This document shows positions 1 to 8,005 of a stretch of 64,000 nucleotides of DNA, piece by piece. Source of the DNA: Streptomyces bikiniensis. GTDB lineage: Bacteria > Actinomycetota > Actinomycetes > Streptomycetales > Streptomycetaceae. A model generated the notes under the pieces. That model saw nothing but the letters and a program-made list of their open reading frames with translations, searched no databases and was not told the DNA's origin. Where the stretch lies: contig JNWL01000011.1 in assembly GCA_000716465.1 (NCBI GenBank), positions 1-64,000 of the forward strand. Direction: 5' to 3'. Position numbers and translations under genes: made by a program. The stretch's first letter is position 1; each line of letters opens with the position of its first letter.

Positions 1-21
1 GGAGACGGTTCTCTTGGTCGA

Positions 22-42
22 AAACCCATCTACCAGGGGTTT
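22..42 (-). terminator. small hairpin, possible terminator
   Basis: AAACCC (22-27) can pair with GGGTTT (37-42) around a 9-nt loop. Read on the minus strand the stem is followed by TCGACC, so there is no real T-run. It lies downstream of the PPOX gene and may end that transcript. The rest of 1-111 shows no gene. Confidence 0.3.
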
Positions 43-111
43 CGTCATGCTGTCAGGTCAACCGGCAAGCTCGCAAAGCAGGTTGAGAAACCCTCAATGG
101 TCTTCCGGGCC

Positions 112-762
112 TCAGGGGAACGGCGGACCACCGTCCCCCCGCAGCGCGTCCAGCTCCGCGCGCAGGGCGGCGTTCTCCTCCTCCAGGTGCGCGATGCGCC
201 CGCGGACCGGCGCCAGGGCGTCGGAGAGCTCGTCCTGGCTGAACCGGGGGGTGATGTGGTTGGGGCAGTTCCAGGCGAAGGCCTCGACCCGGACGGTGAC
301 GAGCTGTTCGACCGTTCCTTCGGTACGCGTCGGCTCCAGGCGCTCGGCGAGCGCGGGGTCCGCGCCGACCGGCACGACGGTGGCGCGGCCGAAGAGCTTG
401 AGGCGGGTCCGGCGGGCGTGGTCGATGAAGAAGAGCGCGACCCGGTCGTCGCCGCGGACGTTGCCGGTGGTGATGTACTGCCGGTTGCCCCGGACGTCCA
501 GGTAGGCGAGGGTGTGCGCGTCCAGGACGTGGACGAACCCCGGCGGGCCGCCCCGGAACTGGATGTACGGCCAGCCGCTCTCGCTCACGCTGGAGAACAG
601 GAAGCCGTCGAGGCCCCGGATGAAGTCGGCCGCGTCGCCGGTGAGCGGTTCGGGCCCCGCGTCCGGCTCCCGCAGGCGGCGCCCGGCCGCCGCGGCACTG
701 CCCATCTCCTCCTGCGCCTTGCGTACGGACGGGGTGTACGCGATGTGGTCGTAGCGGCTCAC
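112..762 (-). CDS. PPOX-fold flavin-binding protein
   Basis: A 216-residue protein of the pyridoxamine 5'-phosphate oxidase-like split-barrel family. These are FMN- or F420-binding oxidoreductases, usually soluble. Residues about 45-140 carry the family pattern (GFLFSSVSESGWPYIQFRGGPPGF, then a DVRGNRQYITTGN stretch and LFFIDHARRTRLKLFGRA). The C-terminus (about 180-205) is a short heptad coiled coil. I chose the GTG start at 762 because GGGGAG lies 6 nt upstream and the first seven codons match the upstream mini-ORFs. The gene is coupled by a GTGA overlap to the last of three mini-ORFs and, through them, to the regulator gene at 891-1919, so the four or five reading frames probably share one transcript. 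The substrate is unknown. Confidence 0.85.
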   Translation of the reverse strand: MSRYDHIAYTPSVRKAQEEMGSAAAAGRRLREPDAGPEPLTGDAADFIRGLDGFLFSSVSESGWPYIQFRGGPPGFVHVLDAHTLAYLDVRGNRQYITTGNVRGDDRVALFFIDHARRTRLKLFGRATVVPVGADPALAERLEPTRTEGTVEQLVTVRVEAFAWNCPNHITPRFSQDELSDALAPVRGRIAHLEEENAALRAELDALRGDGGPPFP

Positions 763-806
763 GCGGCGCTCCCCGGGATCAGGTCGATGTGGTCGTAGCG
801 GCTCAC
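759..806 (-). CDS. mini-ORF, copy 3 (15 residues)
   Basis: GTG-started frame encoding VSRYDHIDLIPGSAA. GGGGAG lies 6 nt before the GTG, and the stop TGA overlaps the GTG of the PPOX gene (GTGA). The first seven residues are identical to the PPOX N-terminus. It may be a translated peptide, a coupling leader, or a by-product of slippage duplication; nothing in the sequence settles which. Confidence 0.45.
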   Translation of the reverse strand: MSRYDHIDLIPGSAA

Positions 807-850
807 GCGGCACTCCCCGGGATCAGGTCGATGTGGTCGTAGCGGCTCAC
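803..850 (-). CDS. mini-ORF, copy 2 (15 residues)
   Basis: Encodes the same peptide as copy 3 (VSRYDHIDLIPGSAA), with the same GGGGAG ribosome-binding site and a GTGA overlap with the next copy. It is a second full unit of the 44-bp tandem repeat. Confidence 0.45.
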   Translation of the reverse strand: MSRYDHIDLIPGSAA

Positions 851-894
851 GCGGCACTCCCCGGGATCAGGTCGATGTGGTCGAAGCGGCTCAC
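847..894 (-). CDS. mini-ORF, copy 1 (15 residues)
   Basis: Encodes VSRFDHIDLIPGSAA, one residue different from the other two copies. Its GTG at 894 overlaps the TGA stop of the regulator gene, and its own stop overlaps the start of copy 2. The ribosome-binding site here is weaker (GGAGAG), as it lies in the regulator's last codons. Confidence 0.45.
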   Translation of the reverse strand: MSRFDHIDLIPGSAA

Positions 895-1919
895 GCGGCG
901 CTCTCCAGGGACAGGTCGACCAGCCCGGCGCGGGCGGCGAGGACACCGGCCTGGAAGCGGCTGCCGGCCGACAGCTCCTGCATGATCGCGGCCACGTGGC
1001 GGCGCAGGGTCCGCTCGGACATGCCGACCCGGCGCGCGATGGCCTCGTCCTTGGCGCCGGAGGCGAGCAGGTCGAGCAGGGTCGCCTTCAGGTCCCCCAT
1101 CGTCCCGGCGTACCCGGACGCCCCGGAGTCGAAGTCGAAGGCGGACTCCCAGACCCGGGCGTGCAGCCCGGCGAGGAAGGAGGCGACCGCGCCGTCGTAG
1201 ACGACGGCGATGGCGTCGCCCTCGCCGGCCGGGATGAAGGCCGTCTTCCGGTCGAAGACCAGGAAGCGGTCGCGCACCTCCTTGGTGGTGCGCACCCGCC
1301 CGCCGACGGGCAGGAGTTCGCCGAGGTGGGCGCGGGTGCCGGAGTCGCCGCGGGCGGTGTGGGGGTAGAGGATGCGGCCCTGCGCGCCGCGCCGCAGCGC
1401 GTCGAGGACGAGGGGGCGGGCGAGGCGCAGTTCGGGGGTCTCGCGGGCCACGCAGGGCTGCATGACCAGGACCTCGGTGGTGCAGGCCTGGGCGGCTTCG
1501 AGGAGGCGCAGTTCGATCTCCTCGCGGTCGCCGGTGATCACCACCGACTCGGCGCGGGTCCTGGACTGCTTCTCGAAGGCCGCCACGAAGGAGCTGAGCT
1601 GCCCCTTGAACCCGGCGAGGCGGCGGCGCCCGTCGAGGATCTCCCGCTCCAGGGGGACGAGGAGCTCCATCTGGGCGGCCTCCGGGCTGACCGCGACCAG
1701 CCGGCCCGTGCCGCCCCCGGCCGGCTTGACCAGGCGCAGTTCGCGCAGCACCCGGACCGCCTGCTCGGCCCGCCGGTGCGGGACGCCCAGCTCCTCGGCG
1801 GTCCCGTACGGGCAGAAGTCGGCACGTCCGACGACGCGCTCGTAGAACGTGACCACGAACTCGTCCACTTCGGCGGCCCGGCGGGCTTCCTGGCGTGGGA
1901 TCTGTGTCGCGGTTTCCAT
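891..1919 (-). CDS. TrmB/LuxR-like transcriptional regulator with PLD-like sensor region
   Basis: A 342-residue DNA-binding regulator. The N-terminal third (about 15-75) resembles a TrmB-type winged helix. The middle (about 110-255) looks like the phospholipase-D-like ligand-binding region found in such regulators (VLVMQPCVA, RGAQGRILYPHTAR, RFLVFDRKTAFIP). The C-terminus (about 265-330) is a LuxR-type HTH (LLASGAKDEAIARRVGMSERTLRRHVAAIM). I prefer ATG at 1919, with GAGG 7 nt upstream, over GTG at 1925, where the spacing is too short. Its stop overlaps the first mini-ORF, so it probably controls its own downstream partner. Regulators of this kind in streptomycetes often sit beside small peptide or oxidoreductase genes; the ligand is unknown. 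Confidence 0.85.
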   Translation of the reverse strand: METATQIPRQEARRAAEVDEFVVTFYERVVGRADFCPYGTAEELGVPHRRAEQAVRVLRELRLVKPAGGGTGRLVAVSPEAAQMELLVPLEREILDGRRRLAGFKGQLSSFVAAFEKQSRTRAESVVITGDREEIELRLLEAAQACTTEVLVMQPCVARETPELRLARPLVLDALRRGAQGRILYPHTARGDSGTRAHLGELLPVGGRVRTTKEVRDRFLVFDRKTAFIPAGEGDAIAVVYDGAVASFLAGLHARVWESAFDFDSGASGYAGTMGDLKATLLDLLASGAKDEAIARRVGMSERTLRRHVAAIMQELSAGSRFQAGVLAARAGLVDLSLESAA

Positions 1920-2342
1920 CGTCACCTCGTTCTGATCGCACGGATGTTGTCGACAGGGGGGAAGGACGGGGAGAACGGGAAGAACGGGAGGCCGTCTGCT
2001 GGGACGGCCCCCGGAGACGCTTCGGGCAGCGGTTCTGCGGTGCGGCCACCGTATGGCCCCGGACTGGGCGGGCCCCTACAGGCGGACCAGAGGACCGGAA
2101 GCCTCCGGAGGACGGCTCGCGCCCCGGCGCACCGGTGTCGACCTGTGGTTCCGGCGGCGGACGGTGGTATGCCGGTGGCAACCGGCAGAACCGGGGCAAC
2201 TGCCGGAGCACTTGTCCTTCCGCCCGTTCAACTCCCCGCAACAAAAGGGCGTTCGACCGCCGGGCCACCCTCCTTGCGCCGGTTTCCCACAGGGCGGGAC
2301 GAGGACGCACGAAGCTCCCCACAGCCGCGCAACCACGCAGGT
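1920..2342. other. intergenic region upstream of the regulator
   Basis: No convincing gene. It is G-rich near 1955-2000 (several GGAGAACGGGA-like units) and must hold the promoter of the regulator, but I see no clear -10/-35 pair or palindrome. Confidence 0.5.
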
Positions 2343-2395
2343 ACTCAGGCACTCAGGCACTCAGGCACTCAGGCACTCAGGCACTCAGGCACTCA
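2343..2395. repeat. 8-bp tandem repeat at the end of the SARP gene
   Basis: Six perfect copies of ACTCAGGC from 2343 to 2390, then a degenerate seventh running into the TGA stop (2393-2395) of the SARP gene. The array begins exactly where that coding sequence ends. Confidence 0.95.
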
Positions 2396-5110
2396 ACGAC
2401 CCGGATACTCGGCGGCCCGGCCGGAGAGGGAATGCTCGCAGGCCGGGCACGGGGCACCGTCCTCCCGCCGGGCGGCACCGCCCTCCCGGTGCGCGGCACC
2501 GTCCTCCCGCCGGGCGGCGCCGATGCGGCGCAGGGCGAGGTCCTGCCCCTCGGTCCAGTCGGCCCGCCGCGCGAGTTCGAGGGCGCTGCCGAACAGTTCC
2601 AGGGCCTGCGCGTCGTCGGCCAGGGCCCGGTGGCATTCGGCGCGCCGCAGCTGGGCGGCGGCCTGGGCGCGCGGTTCGTCGTCGGCGACGGCGGCGAACA
2701 GGCCGGCGGTCGCGACCTTGAGGCAGTCGCCCGTGTACAGCCCGGTCGAGAGGTAGGGGTGCAGGCTCTCGGCGAGCCGCCAGGCGACGGAGGTGAAGCC
2801 GGTCCCGGCGGCCTGGAGGACGGCACCGGCCAGGTTCTCCCGCTCTCCGTCCAGCCACTCCGAGGCCTCGCCGTGGTCGGAGAAGACGAGCGCGGCCGAA
2901 GGGGCGGGCGTCCCGGCGGCCGGAGCCGTCTCCGCCGGGTGGAGCAGCCGGGCCGCCGCGTCGGCGTGGTAGAGGTACCAGTCGAAGAGCCGCTGCCGGG
3001 CGGCGTGCGCCTCCTCGCGGCCGGCCAGCTCGCGGGCGTAGGTGCGCAGCAGGTCGTGGAGCCCGAACCGGCCGCCCGCCCGTTCCCGTACCAGGTGGGC
3101 GTCGGTCAGGACGGCGAGGAGTCCGGCGGCCTCGGCCGAGGTGGTGTCCGCGAGGGCCGCGGCACCGTCCACGGTGAGGTCGGGCCCCGGCATCAGGCCG
3201 AGCAGCCGGAACATCCGCCGGCCGGCGGCGGGGAGCGCGCGGTACGAGAGGTCGAAGGCGGCCCGTACGGTCGAGCGCCGGTCGCCTTCCACGCGCAGCC
3301 GGCTGAGCACGTCGTCGCCGGATAAGGCGGCGCAGTGGTCGGCGATGCGGGCGTCCCGGGCCAGCAGGTTGGCCCCGGCGATCCGGATGGCGAGGGGCAG
3401 GCCGCCGCAGACCCGCACGAGCCTGCGGGCGGCCTCCTCCTCGGCCGCGACCCGGCTCTCGCCGACGGTGGCGGCGAGCAGCCGGCGGCCCTCGTCGGGG
3501 TCGAGGACGTCGAGGACGAGCTGGCGGGCGCCGTCGCTGGCGACGAGGCCGGCGAGCCGGCTGCGGCTGGTGATGACCACGGCGCAGCCCCGGGCGCCGG
3601 GGATGAGGGGTCTGACCTGCTCGGCGTCGCGCGCGTTGTCGAGGACGATGAGCATCTGCCGGTCGGCGAGCAGCGTGCGGTACAGGGCGGCGGCCTCGTC
3701 CTCGTCGGCGGGCAGCCGGCCGGGCGGGGCGCCCAGGGCGCGGAGGAACTGCGCGAGGACGTCGCCGGGGCGCAGGGTCGGGAGCGGGGAGTGGCCGCGC
3801 AGGTCGACGAAGAGCTGCCCGTCCTCGAAGTGCTCGCGCCGGGCGTGCGCCCAGTGCTTGGCGAGGGCGGTCTTGCCGACGCCGGGCGCGCCGACCACCG
3901 CGACCACGTGGGCGCGGGCCGCCGGGTCGGGCGAGACGAGGGCGTCGAGCTCCCGCATCTGCCGCCGCCGCCCGACGTAGGAGCCGGCGGTGGCGGGCAG
4001 CTGGGCCGGGAACGGCCCGGCGGAAGGGGCACGTCGGGGTGGCGCGGGGTGGTCGGGGCGGCGCGCGGAGGGGAGTTGCTGGCGCAGCACCCGCAGGTGG
4101 GCGTCGCGGACCTCCGCGCTGGGCGCGATGCCCAGCTCCTCGTCGAGCCGGTCGCGCAGCCGGTTGAACACGTTGAGCGCGGCGGCCTGTTCGCCGCAGC
4201 TGGCGAGGGCGAGGATCAGCCGGGCGTGCAGGCCTTCGTGCAGCGGCTCGGCGTTCACCAGGTCCCACAGCACCGGGACGGCCTCCTCGGGCCGGCGCAG
4301 CAGCAGCGCGGTGTCGGCGTGGAGGAGCACGGCCTTGACGCGCCGCTCGTTGGCGACCACCGCGGCGGGGTGCTGGCGCAGGACGGGGTCGGCGTCCGCG
4401 AGCACGGGGCCGCGCCACCACCGCAGGGCCTGCGTCAGCGACGCGTACGCGGAGACGGGGTCGGGGGCGCGGAGCAACCGCTCCGCGTGGTCGAGGAGTT
4501 CGTCGAAGTGGCCGAGGTCGGTCTGGTGGCGAGGGGCTTCGAGGAGGTAGCCGACGGGGGTCCGGACGACGCCGGGCGACGGACCGTCCTGTTCGAGGAG
4601 CCGCCGCACCTGGCTGACGTAGGTGTGCACGAGGCTCTGGTGGGAACTGGGCGGCCCGGACGGCCAGAGGACGTCGGTGATCTCCCGCTGGGTGGCGGGC
4701 TCGGGGTGCTTGAGCGCGAGCAGTCCGAGCAGACGGCGCAGCATCGGACTGGTGAGGGGAACGGGGGCGCGGCCGCGCTGGAGGGAGAGGGGGCCGAGGA
4801 TGAGCAGCCGGGGCCGTCCGGCACCGCGCGGCGACGGCGCGGCGCGGTCGGCGGCCAGCAGCTCCGCCAGCTCGCCGCCGCTCAGCTCCAGCGCCTCGGC
4901 GAGCCGCCGGAGGGTCCGCGCCTGGGGCCGCCGGACCCGCCCGCGTTCGATGTCGCGCAGCGCCCTGGTGCTGATTCCGGCCCGCGAGGCGGCCGTCTCC
5001 TGACTCAGCCCGGCCCGCCTGCGGAACGCCCGGAGCCGCGCGCCGAAAGACCCCGGCCCGTCGTCCGGATCACCCCCGGGAACCCCCGTGGCCGACGCCC
5101 GCTCCGACAT
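2393..5110 (-). CDS. AfsR/SARP-family regulator with N-terminal XRE domain
   Basis: A 905-residue pathway-type regulator. Domains in order: XRE/Cro helix-turn-helix (about 21-80, LSQETAASRAGISTRALRDIERG); SARP winged helix (about 100-200); bacterial transcriptional activator domain (about 205-350); NB-ARC/STAND ATPase with Walker A VGAPGVGKTAL near residue 405 and kinase-2 MLIVLDNA; then a C-terminal helical region likely to be TPR-like. It is shorter than classical AfsR (about 990), mainly in the C-terminal repeats. The last 40 residues hold an imperfect RREDGA/HREGGA repeat. ATG at 5110 has GAGGGGGA 4 nt upstream, so I preferred it to the further upstream start. Such proteins activate antibiotic clusters after nucleotide-dependent oligomerisation. 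No biosynthetic cluster is next to it here, so its targets are elsewhere or global. Confidence 0.9.
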   Translation of the reverse strand: MSERASATGVPGGDPDDGPGSFGARLRAFRRRAGLSQETAASRAGISTRALRDIERGRVRRPQARTLRRLAEALELSGGELAELLAADRAAPSPRGAGRPRLLILGPLSLQRGRAPVPLTSPMLRRLLGLLALKHPEPATQREITDVLWPSGPPSSHQSLVHTYVSQVRRLLEQDGPSPGVVRTPVGYLLEAPRHQTDLGHFDELLDHAERLLRAPDPVSAYASLTQALRWWRGPVLADADPVLRQHPAAVVANERRVKAVLLHADTALLLRRPEEAVPVLWDLVNAEPLHEGLHARLILALASCGEQAAALNVFNRLRDRLDEELGIAPSAEVRDAHLRVLRQQLPSARRPDHPAPPRRAPSAGPFPAQLPATAGSYVGRRRQMRELDALVSPDPAARAHVVAVVGAPGVGKTALAKHWAHARREHFEDGQLFVDLRGHSPLPTLRPGDVLAQFLRALGAPPGRLPADEDEAAALYRTLLADRQMLIVLDNARDAEQVRPLIPGARGCAVVITSRSRLAGLVASDGARQLVLDVLDPDEGRRLLAATVGESRVAAEEEAARRLVRVCGGLPLAIRIAGANLLARDARIADHCAALSGDDVLSRLRVEGDRRSTVRAAFDLSYRALPAAGRRMFRLLGLMPGPDLTVDGAAALADTTSAEAAGLLAVLTDAHLVRERAGGRFGLHDLLRTYARELAGREEAHAARQRLFDWYLYHADAAARLLHPAETAPAAGTPAPSAALVFSDHGEASEWLDGERENLAGAVLQAAGTGFTSVAWRLAESLHPYLSTGLYTGDCLKVATAGLFAAVADDEPRAQAAAQLRRAECHRALADDAQALELFGSALELARRADWTEGQDLALRRIGAARREDGAAHREGGAARREDGAPCPACEHSLSGRAAEYPGR

Positions 5111-5212
5111 GGCATCCCCCTCATCGATGACCGCGTCCTGTCGATCATGACCGGCGGCGGCCTGGCGGGCCGTGCACGGCCGACTCTGCAGAGGCTTCGT
5201 CAATGATCAGTT

Positions 5213-5224
5213 TGGACTAGACCA
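5213..5224. promoter_or_regulatory. DasR-like (dre) operator
   Basis: TGGACTAGACCA matches 11 of 12 positions of the dre core TGGTCTAGACCA bound by the GntR-family regulator DasR. It lies about 103 bp upstream of the SARP start codon. DasR is known to repress SARP activator genes in S. coelicolor and to be released by glucosamine-6-phosphate; use of this site is inferred. Confidence 0.5.
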
Positions 5225-5409
5225 ATGCCACGGGCAAGGGCGCGCCGCACAGGACGGCGAAGCGGCACGGACATGCGGAGCCGCCCCGAGCCGGACCGGG
5301 AATTCGACCGCCCCCGCCGCAGTGCCGACTTCCACGGACACGCGCCCCGGCACCCCTGCGCGACAAGCACGACGCCCCGACCCCGCCCCGAACACCCCGA
5401 AAACCACGA
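5225..5409. other. spacer between SARP promoter and displaced tRNA 3' end
   Basis: No gene is supported. It separates the dre-like site from the terminator of the former tRNA-Thr transcript. Confidence 0.4.
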
Positions 5410-5442
5410 AACCCCAGGTCGGATTGGTTCCGACCTGGGGTT
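5410..5442 (-). terminator. original tRNA-Thr terminator, left of the island
   Basis: A 14-bp stem (5410-5423 with 5429-5442, containing CCCCAGGTCGG) with a 5-nt loop. On the minus strand it lies directly downstream of the displaced tRNA 3' end and is followed by GTTTCG. It is probably the terminator of tRNA-Thr before the island inserted. Confidence 0.65.
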
Positions 5443-5448
5443 CCAAGC

Positions 5449-5491
5449 GAGCCGCCTTCGGGATTCGAACCCGAGACCTACGCATTACGAG
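5449..5491 (-). repeat. attL: displaced 3' part of tRNA-Thr
   Basis: 43 bp identical to 19311-19353, covering the anticodon 3' side, T arm and acceptor 3' strand of tRNA-Thr. The 5' part of a tRNA is missing here, so this is not a functional gene. It marks the left end of the inserted element. Confidence 0.9.
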
Positions 5492-5606
5492 GGCCCGCAA
5501 GATCATCCCGGCCGGTGCCGGACGATGCCACGGAATCCCGTTTCCCCAGATCAGAGGCGTCCGACCGTGATCACCATGACGCCGGGTCCACCCTAGTGCC
5601 ACCCAG

Positions 5607-5628
5607 TCCGCTCACGGAGCGCTCACGC
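5607..5628. repeat. left arm-type repeat of the island
   Basis: 22 bp (core AGCGCTCACGC) matching 19197-19218 at 20 of 22 positions in the same orientation, 116 bp inside attL. Paired direct repeats flanking attP are typical integrase arm-binding sites; that role is inferred. The surrounding 5492-5715 holds no gene. Confidence 0.55.
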
Positions 5629-5715
5629 GCAGGACGGTCGAAGGCGGCGTACGGAGTGAGGCGATAGCTGTTCGTCGACCAGGACACCAGTAGCGCCGCC
5701 TCACCCCCGAGAAAA

Positions 5716-6885
5716 TCAAAGCGTCATCTGCCCAGCACCTGCCGCAGCCTTCTTGATACGAGCCTTAGTGGGCGCGAGCTCAGGCAAGTACTTGGAGAGG
5801 CGCAGCGTTATCTGGCTACGCAGGCGGTCGACCGAACCTCCAGCCTCCAGAGCTGCTTCCGGCGCGACGTCGAGCGTGTAGTGGCTCAGCGTGGCTGCAT
5901 CGGTGCCAATCACGCGCCAGAGGGCAAGAGAATTAGGCGTGTCCGTTGCCGACTCTTCCACATCGAACACATAGATCCATGCCGGAGGATTCTCGACAGG
6001 CTCATTACCTTCCTGTACGAGCCGCCACGTTCCGTCGCCGTATTCGACCAGATCGGGACGCCCCAGATGTCTCTGCCAGCTATCCCACACAGCCCGGGGG
6101 ATAGCGAGAATACAACCCGCGGAAGTACCGTGAGCACCAATTTGAAACTTGAACATCATCTGATAGAAGGTCCGCTTAAAGGCGTTGGCAATGTTCGGCC
6201 CCTCAACCTTTTCGCAAAGCCACTGCGGATGCGAGGCGATCGCCTTTCCGAACTCGCCAGCATGCATATGACTGGCATTCCGGAGGTTCGCTACGGCCTT
6301 TTGATATGTGCCATGAAAATCCATGGTCTGGATTTCGAATACCCCGTAACGCCCCACCGCGAGCGCACCTGAGCCGTCCGAAAGAAGCTCGATCATGGTG
6401 GCATCGAACGAGAACTCCGGAGAGCGATCAGTCGGACTAATAGAAATCTCCCCGCCTAGCTTATTCTGAAAGTAGACGATAGTGGGCTTACCATCAGCAA
6501 CCCTCTTTCGCACTTCCTCTGTGGCGGCCTTATCTTCGAGTACGGGGACTGCAACGATACTAACGTCATCGCCCTGAGCGTGACCGAACAGGCGGTGAGC
6601 AGCATCGTTCAACATGTCGCGATCCAGGGCCCTGAAGGGGCAGGCCAGCCAGTCTTGTCGACTGCCGTTACTGGTGCTGCTGATGGTGCAAACCCCTGCA
6701 GAGTTAGCGCGCTTGACGCACTTCGTCTGTTTCCCGGTGACTTCCGTCAGGAAGGGACAGCGCTCGGCTGCCTGATCCTGGAGACTCGCGGGTGTTTCAG
6801 CAACCACCGGGTAAACCCGGTGCCCGAACCATTCGGCGATGAAGTTCCCTGGTTCCTTCTTCACCTTCGTACCGCCCCCGGACAA
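5716..6885 (-). CDS. NotI-family type II restriction endonuclease
   Basis: 389 residues (NotI has 383) and clearly homologous to NotI along its length: NFIAEWFGHRVYP, EIQTMDFHGTY, KVEGPNIANAFKRTFYQM. Four cysteines at 43, 56, 66 and 82 correspond to the NotI iron-binding site. The catalytic D161 and E184-I-Q186 match NotI D160, E182 and Q184. I therefore expect double-strand cleavage at GCGGCCGC or a closely related sequence, but specificity could have drifted. TTG at 6885 starts 1 nt after the methylase stop, with GGGG 8 nt upstream, so the pair is translationally coupled with the methylase made first. Low G+C for this genome suggests transfer. Confidence 0.92.
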   Translation of the reverse strand: MSGGGTKVKKEPGNFIAEWFGHRVYPVVAETPASLQDQAAERCPFLTEVTGKQTKCVKRANSAGVCTISSTSNGSRQDWLACPFRALDRDMLNDAAHRLFGHAQGDDVSIVAVPVLEDKAATEEVRKRVADGKPTIVYFQNKLGGEISISPTDRSPEFSFDATMIELLSDGSGALAVGRYGVFEIQTMDFHGTYQKAVANLRNASHMHAGEFGKAIASHPQWLCEKVEGPNIANAFKRTFYQMMFKFQIGAHGTSAGCILAIPRAVWDSWQRHLGRPDLVEYGDGTWRLVQEGNEPVENPPAWIYVFDVEESATDTPNSLALWRVIGTDAATLSHYTLDVAPEAALEAGGSVDRLRSQITLRLSKYLPELAPTKARIKKAAAGAGQMTL

Positions 6886-6886
6886 A

Positions 6887-8005
6887 TTAGGTCCCCATCT
6901 CCTTTAGATCATCACCCAGATCGAAGGACAGCTGTCCCGCCGCTTCGCTGGCATTCTTCGTAGCCGCCTCATGAAAAGGCTTGTGGAGTTCAAAACCGAT
7001 TGCATTACGCCCATTAGACGCCGCCACAGAAAGGGACCGCCCCGTTCCACAGAAGGGGTCGAGAACAGTCCCACCCGGAGGGCAGGAACTCAGGATGCGC
7101 GGCGTGATCAAATCGATAGGGAAGGTAGCCGAGTGGCCATCGGAGCCCGACCGGACGTGCGTCTTAACCACGTCATGCGCCCCGTCTTCGACTTCCTGAT
7201 AGTCGTAGTAGGAGATCTCCGTCTCATCTCCATCAACAGGCTCGATCTCTTCGAAGTCGTAATAGACGACGTCCCGAGCTCCCCGCTCGACCTGATCGAT
7301 GTCGTAGAAATACTTCGCCCGCCCTTCCTTGGGGCGCTTCACGAAGTGGAAGAAATGCTCATGCGAGAGTCGGAGGCGATCTTTCTCGGGGCGCGGAGGA
7401 ACGTTAGGCTTATGCCAAATAAGATCGTTGCGAAGGATCCATCGAAGGTCCTGCATAGCAATGGCGAAACGGCTCGGGATAAGCAGCAGTTGCTTTTCTT
7501 GCCGGAACCCGCCCATTGGAGTTCGGCGCCGCGACCTTGGGTTGTCACCCAGCCCTTGCCGACCGTCATGACGAATGCTCGACCAACGCGCGAAGTAGGT
7601 ATCTCCGATATTGATCCACATGCTTCCGCCGGGCTTAAGGGCTGGGGCAGCACGCTGCAGGATCTCCACAAGGTGGCTGATGTACCACTCAGGCAGGGGC
7701 TCCAGCCCAAGTACACCGCCGTGATCCCGGTACCACTCATAGGGCGGGACGTCGGTCTGGACCCGGTCTGAGTCCTCGGCAAGCCACTGCTTGAGGATGT
7801 CCTCGTTGTGGTCTTGCCCGTAACTACGGAGGCCCCAGTAGGGCGGGGAAGTGATCAGCAAGTCGATCGACTCAGGCTCCAGGGACGCCATGAGGTCGTA
7901 GGCATCGCCGCAGTAGACCTGGACCCGATCACCGCCGGCGACGGTCTCATCCTGCGCTTGCATCTCGGGCCTCGTGCTCTGCGTCGTGTCTACCTGTCGA
8001 ACCAC
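6887..8005 (-). CDS. DNA methyltransferase, partner of the NotI-like enzyme
   Basis: 372 residues, class beta amino-methyltransferase order: motif IV TSPPYW (52-57) near the N-terminus and motif I DPFCGTG (from about 316) near the C-terminus, with the target-recognition region between. TSPPYW is typical of N4-cytosine enzymes, though N6-adenine is not excluded. It should protect the host at the site cut by the downstream endonuclease, since GCGGCCGC occurs in this window (for example 11213 and 26561). GTG at 8005 is a tentative start; ATG 14 codons in is an alternative. The stop is 1 nt from the endonuclease start. Confidence 0.9.
   Translation of the reverse strand: MVRQVDTTQSTRPEMQAQDETVAGGDRVQVYCGDAYDLMASLEPESIDLLITSPPYWGLRSYGQDHNEDILKQWLAEDSDRVQTDVPPYEWYRDHGGVLGLEPLPEWYISHLVEILQRAAPALKPGGSMWINIGDTYFARWSSIRHDGRQGLGDNPRSRRRTPMGGFRQEKQLLLIPSRFAIAMQDLRWILRNDLIWHKPNVPPRPEKDRLRLSHEHFFHFVKRPKEGRAKYFYDIDQVERGARDVVYYDFEEIEPVDGDETEISYYDYQEVEDGAHDVVKTHVRSGSDGHSATFPIDLITPRILSSCPPGGTVLDPFCGTGRSLSVAASNGRNAIGFELHKPFHEAATKNASEAAGQLSFDLGDDLKEMGT

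Larger units (their letters stand above)
740..905. repeat. 44-bp tandem repeat, about 3.8 copies
   Basis: Units begin at 740, 784, 828 and 872, with an exact 44-bp period and very few differences. On the minus strand each unit holds the first 22 nt of the PPOX gene plus a 22-nt segment with GGGGAG. Because 44 = 16 codons minus 4 nt, each added unit keeps the GTGA stop-start overlap intact. Confidence 0.95.

Noticed and set aside
740..905. A CRISPR array
   Set aside because: The 44-bp units are directly adjacent with no unique spacers; the same applies to the 16-, 22-, 23- and 24-bp arrays. No cas genes are present.
996..3325. Long plus-strand frames opposite the regulator and SARP genes
   Set aside because: Antisense to two genes with clear domains; low-complexity translations.
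5449..5491. A second tRNA-Thr gene
   Set aside because: Only the 3' part is present; sequence beyond 5491 cannot form the D arm or 5' acceptor strand.
5172..5602. Overlapping open frames on both strands across the att repeat and terminator
   Set aside because: They run through tRNA and hairpin sequence, overlap each other on both strands and match no protein.
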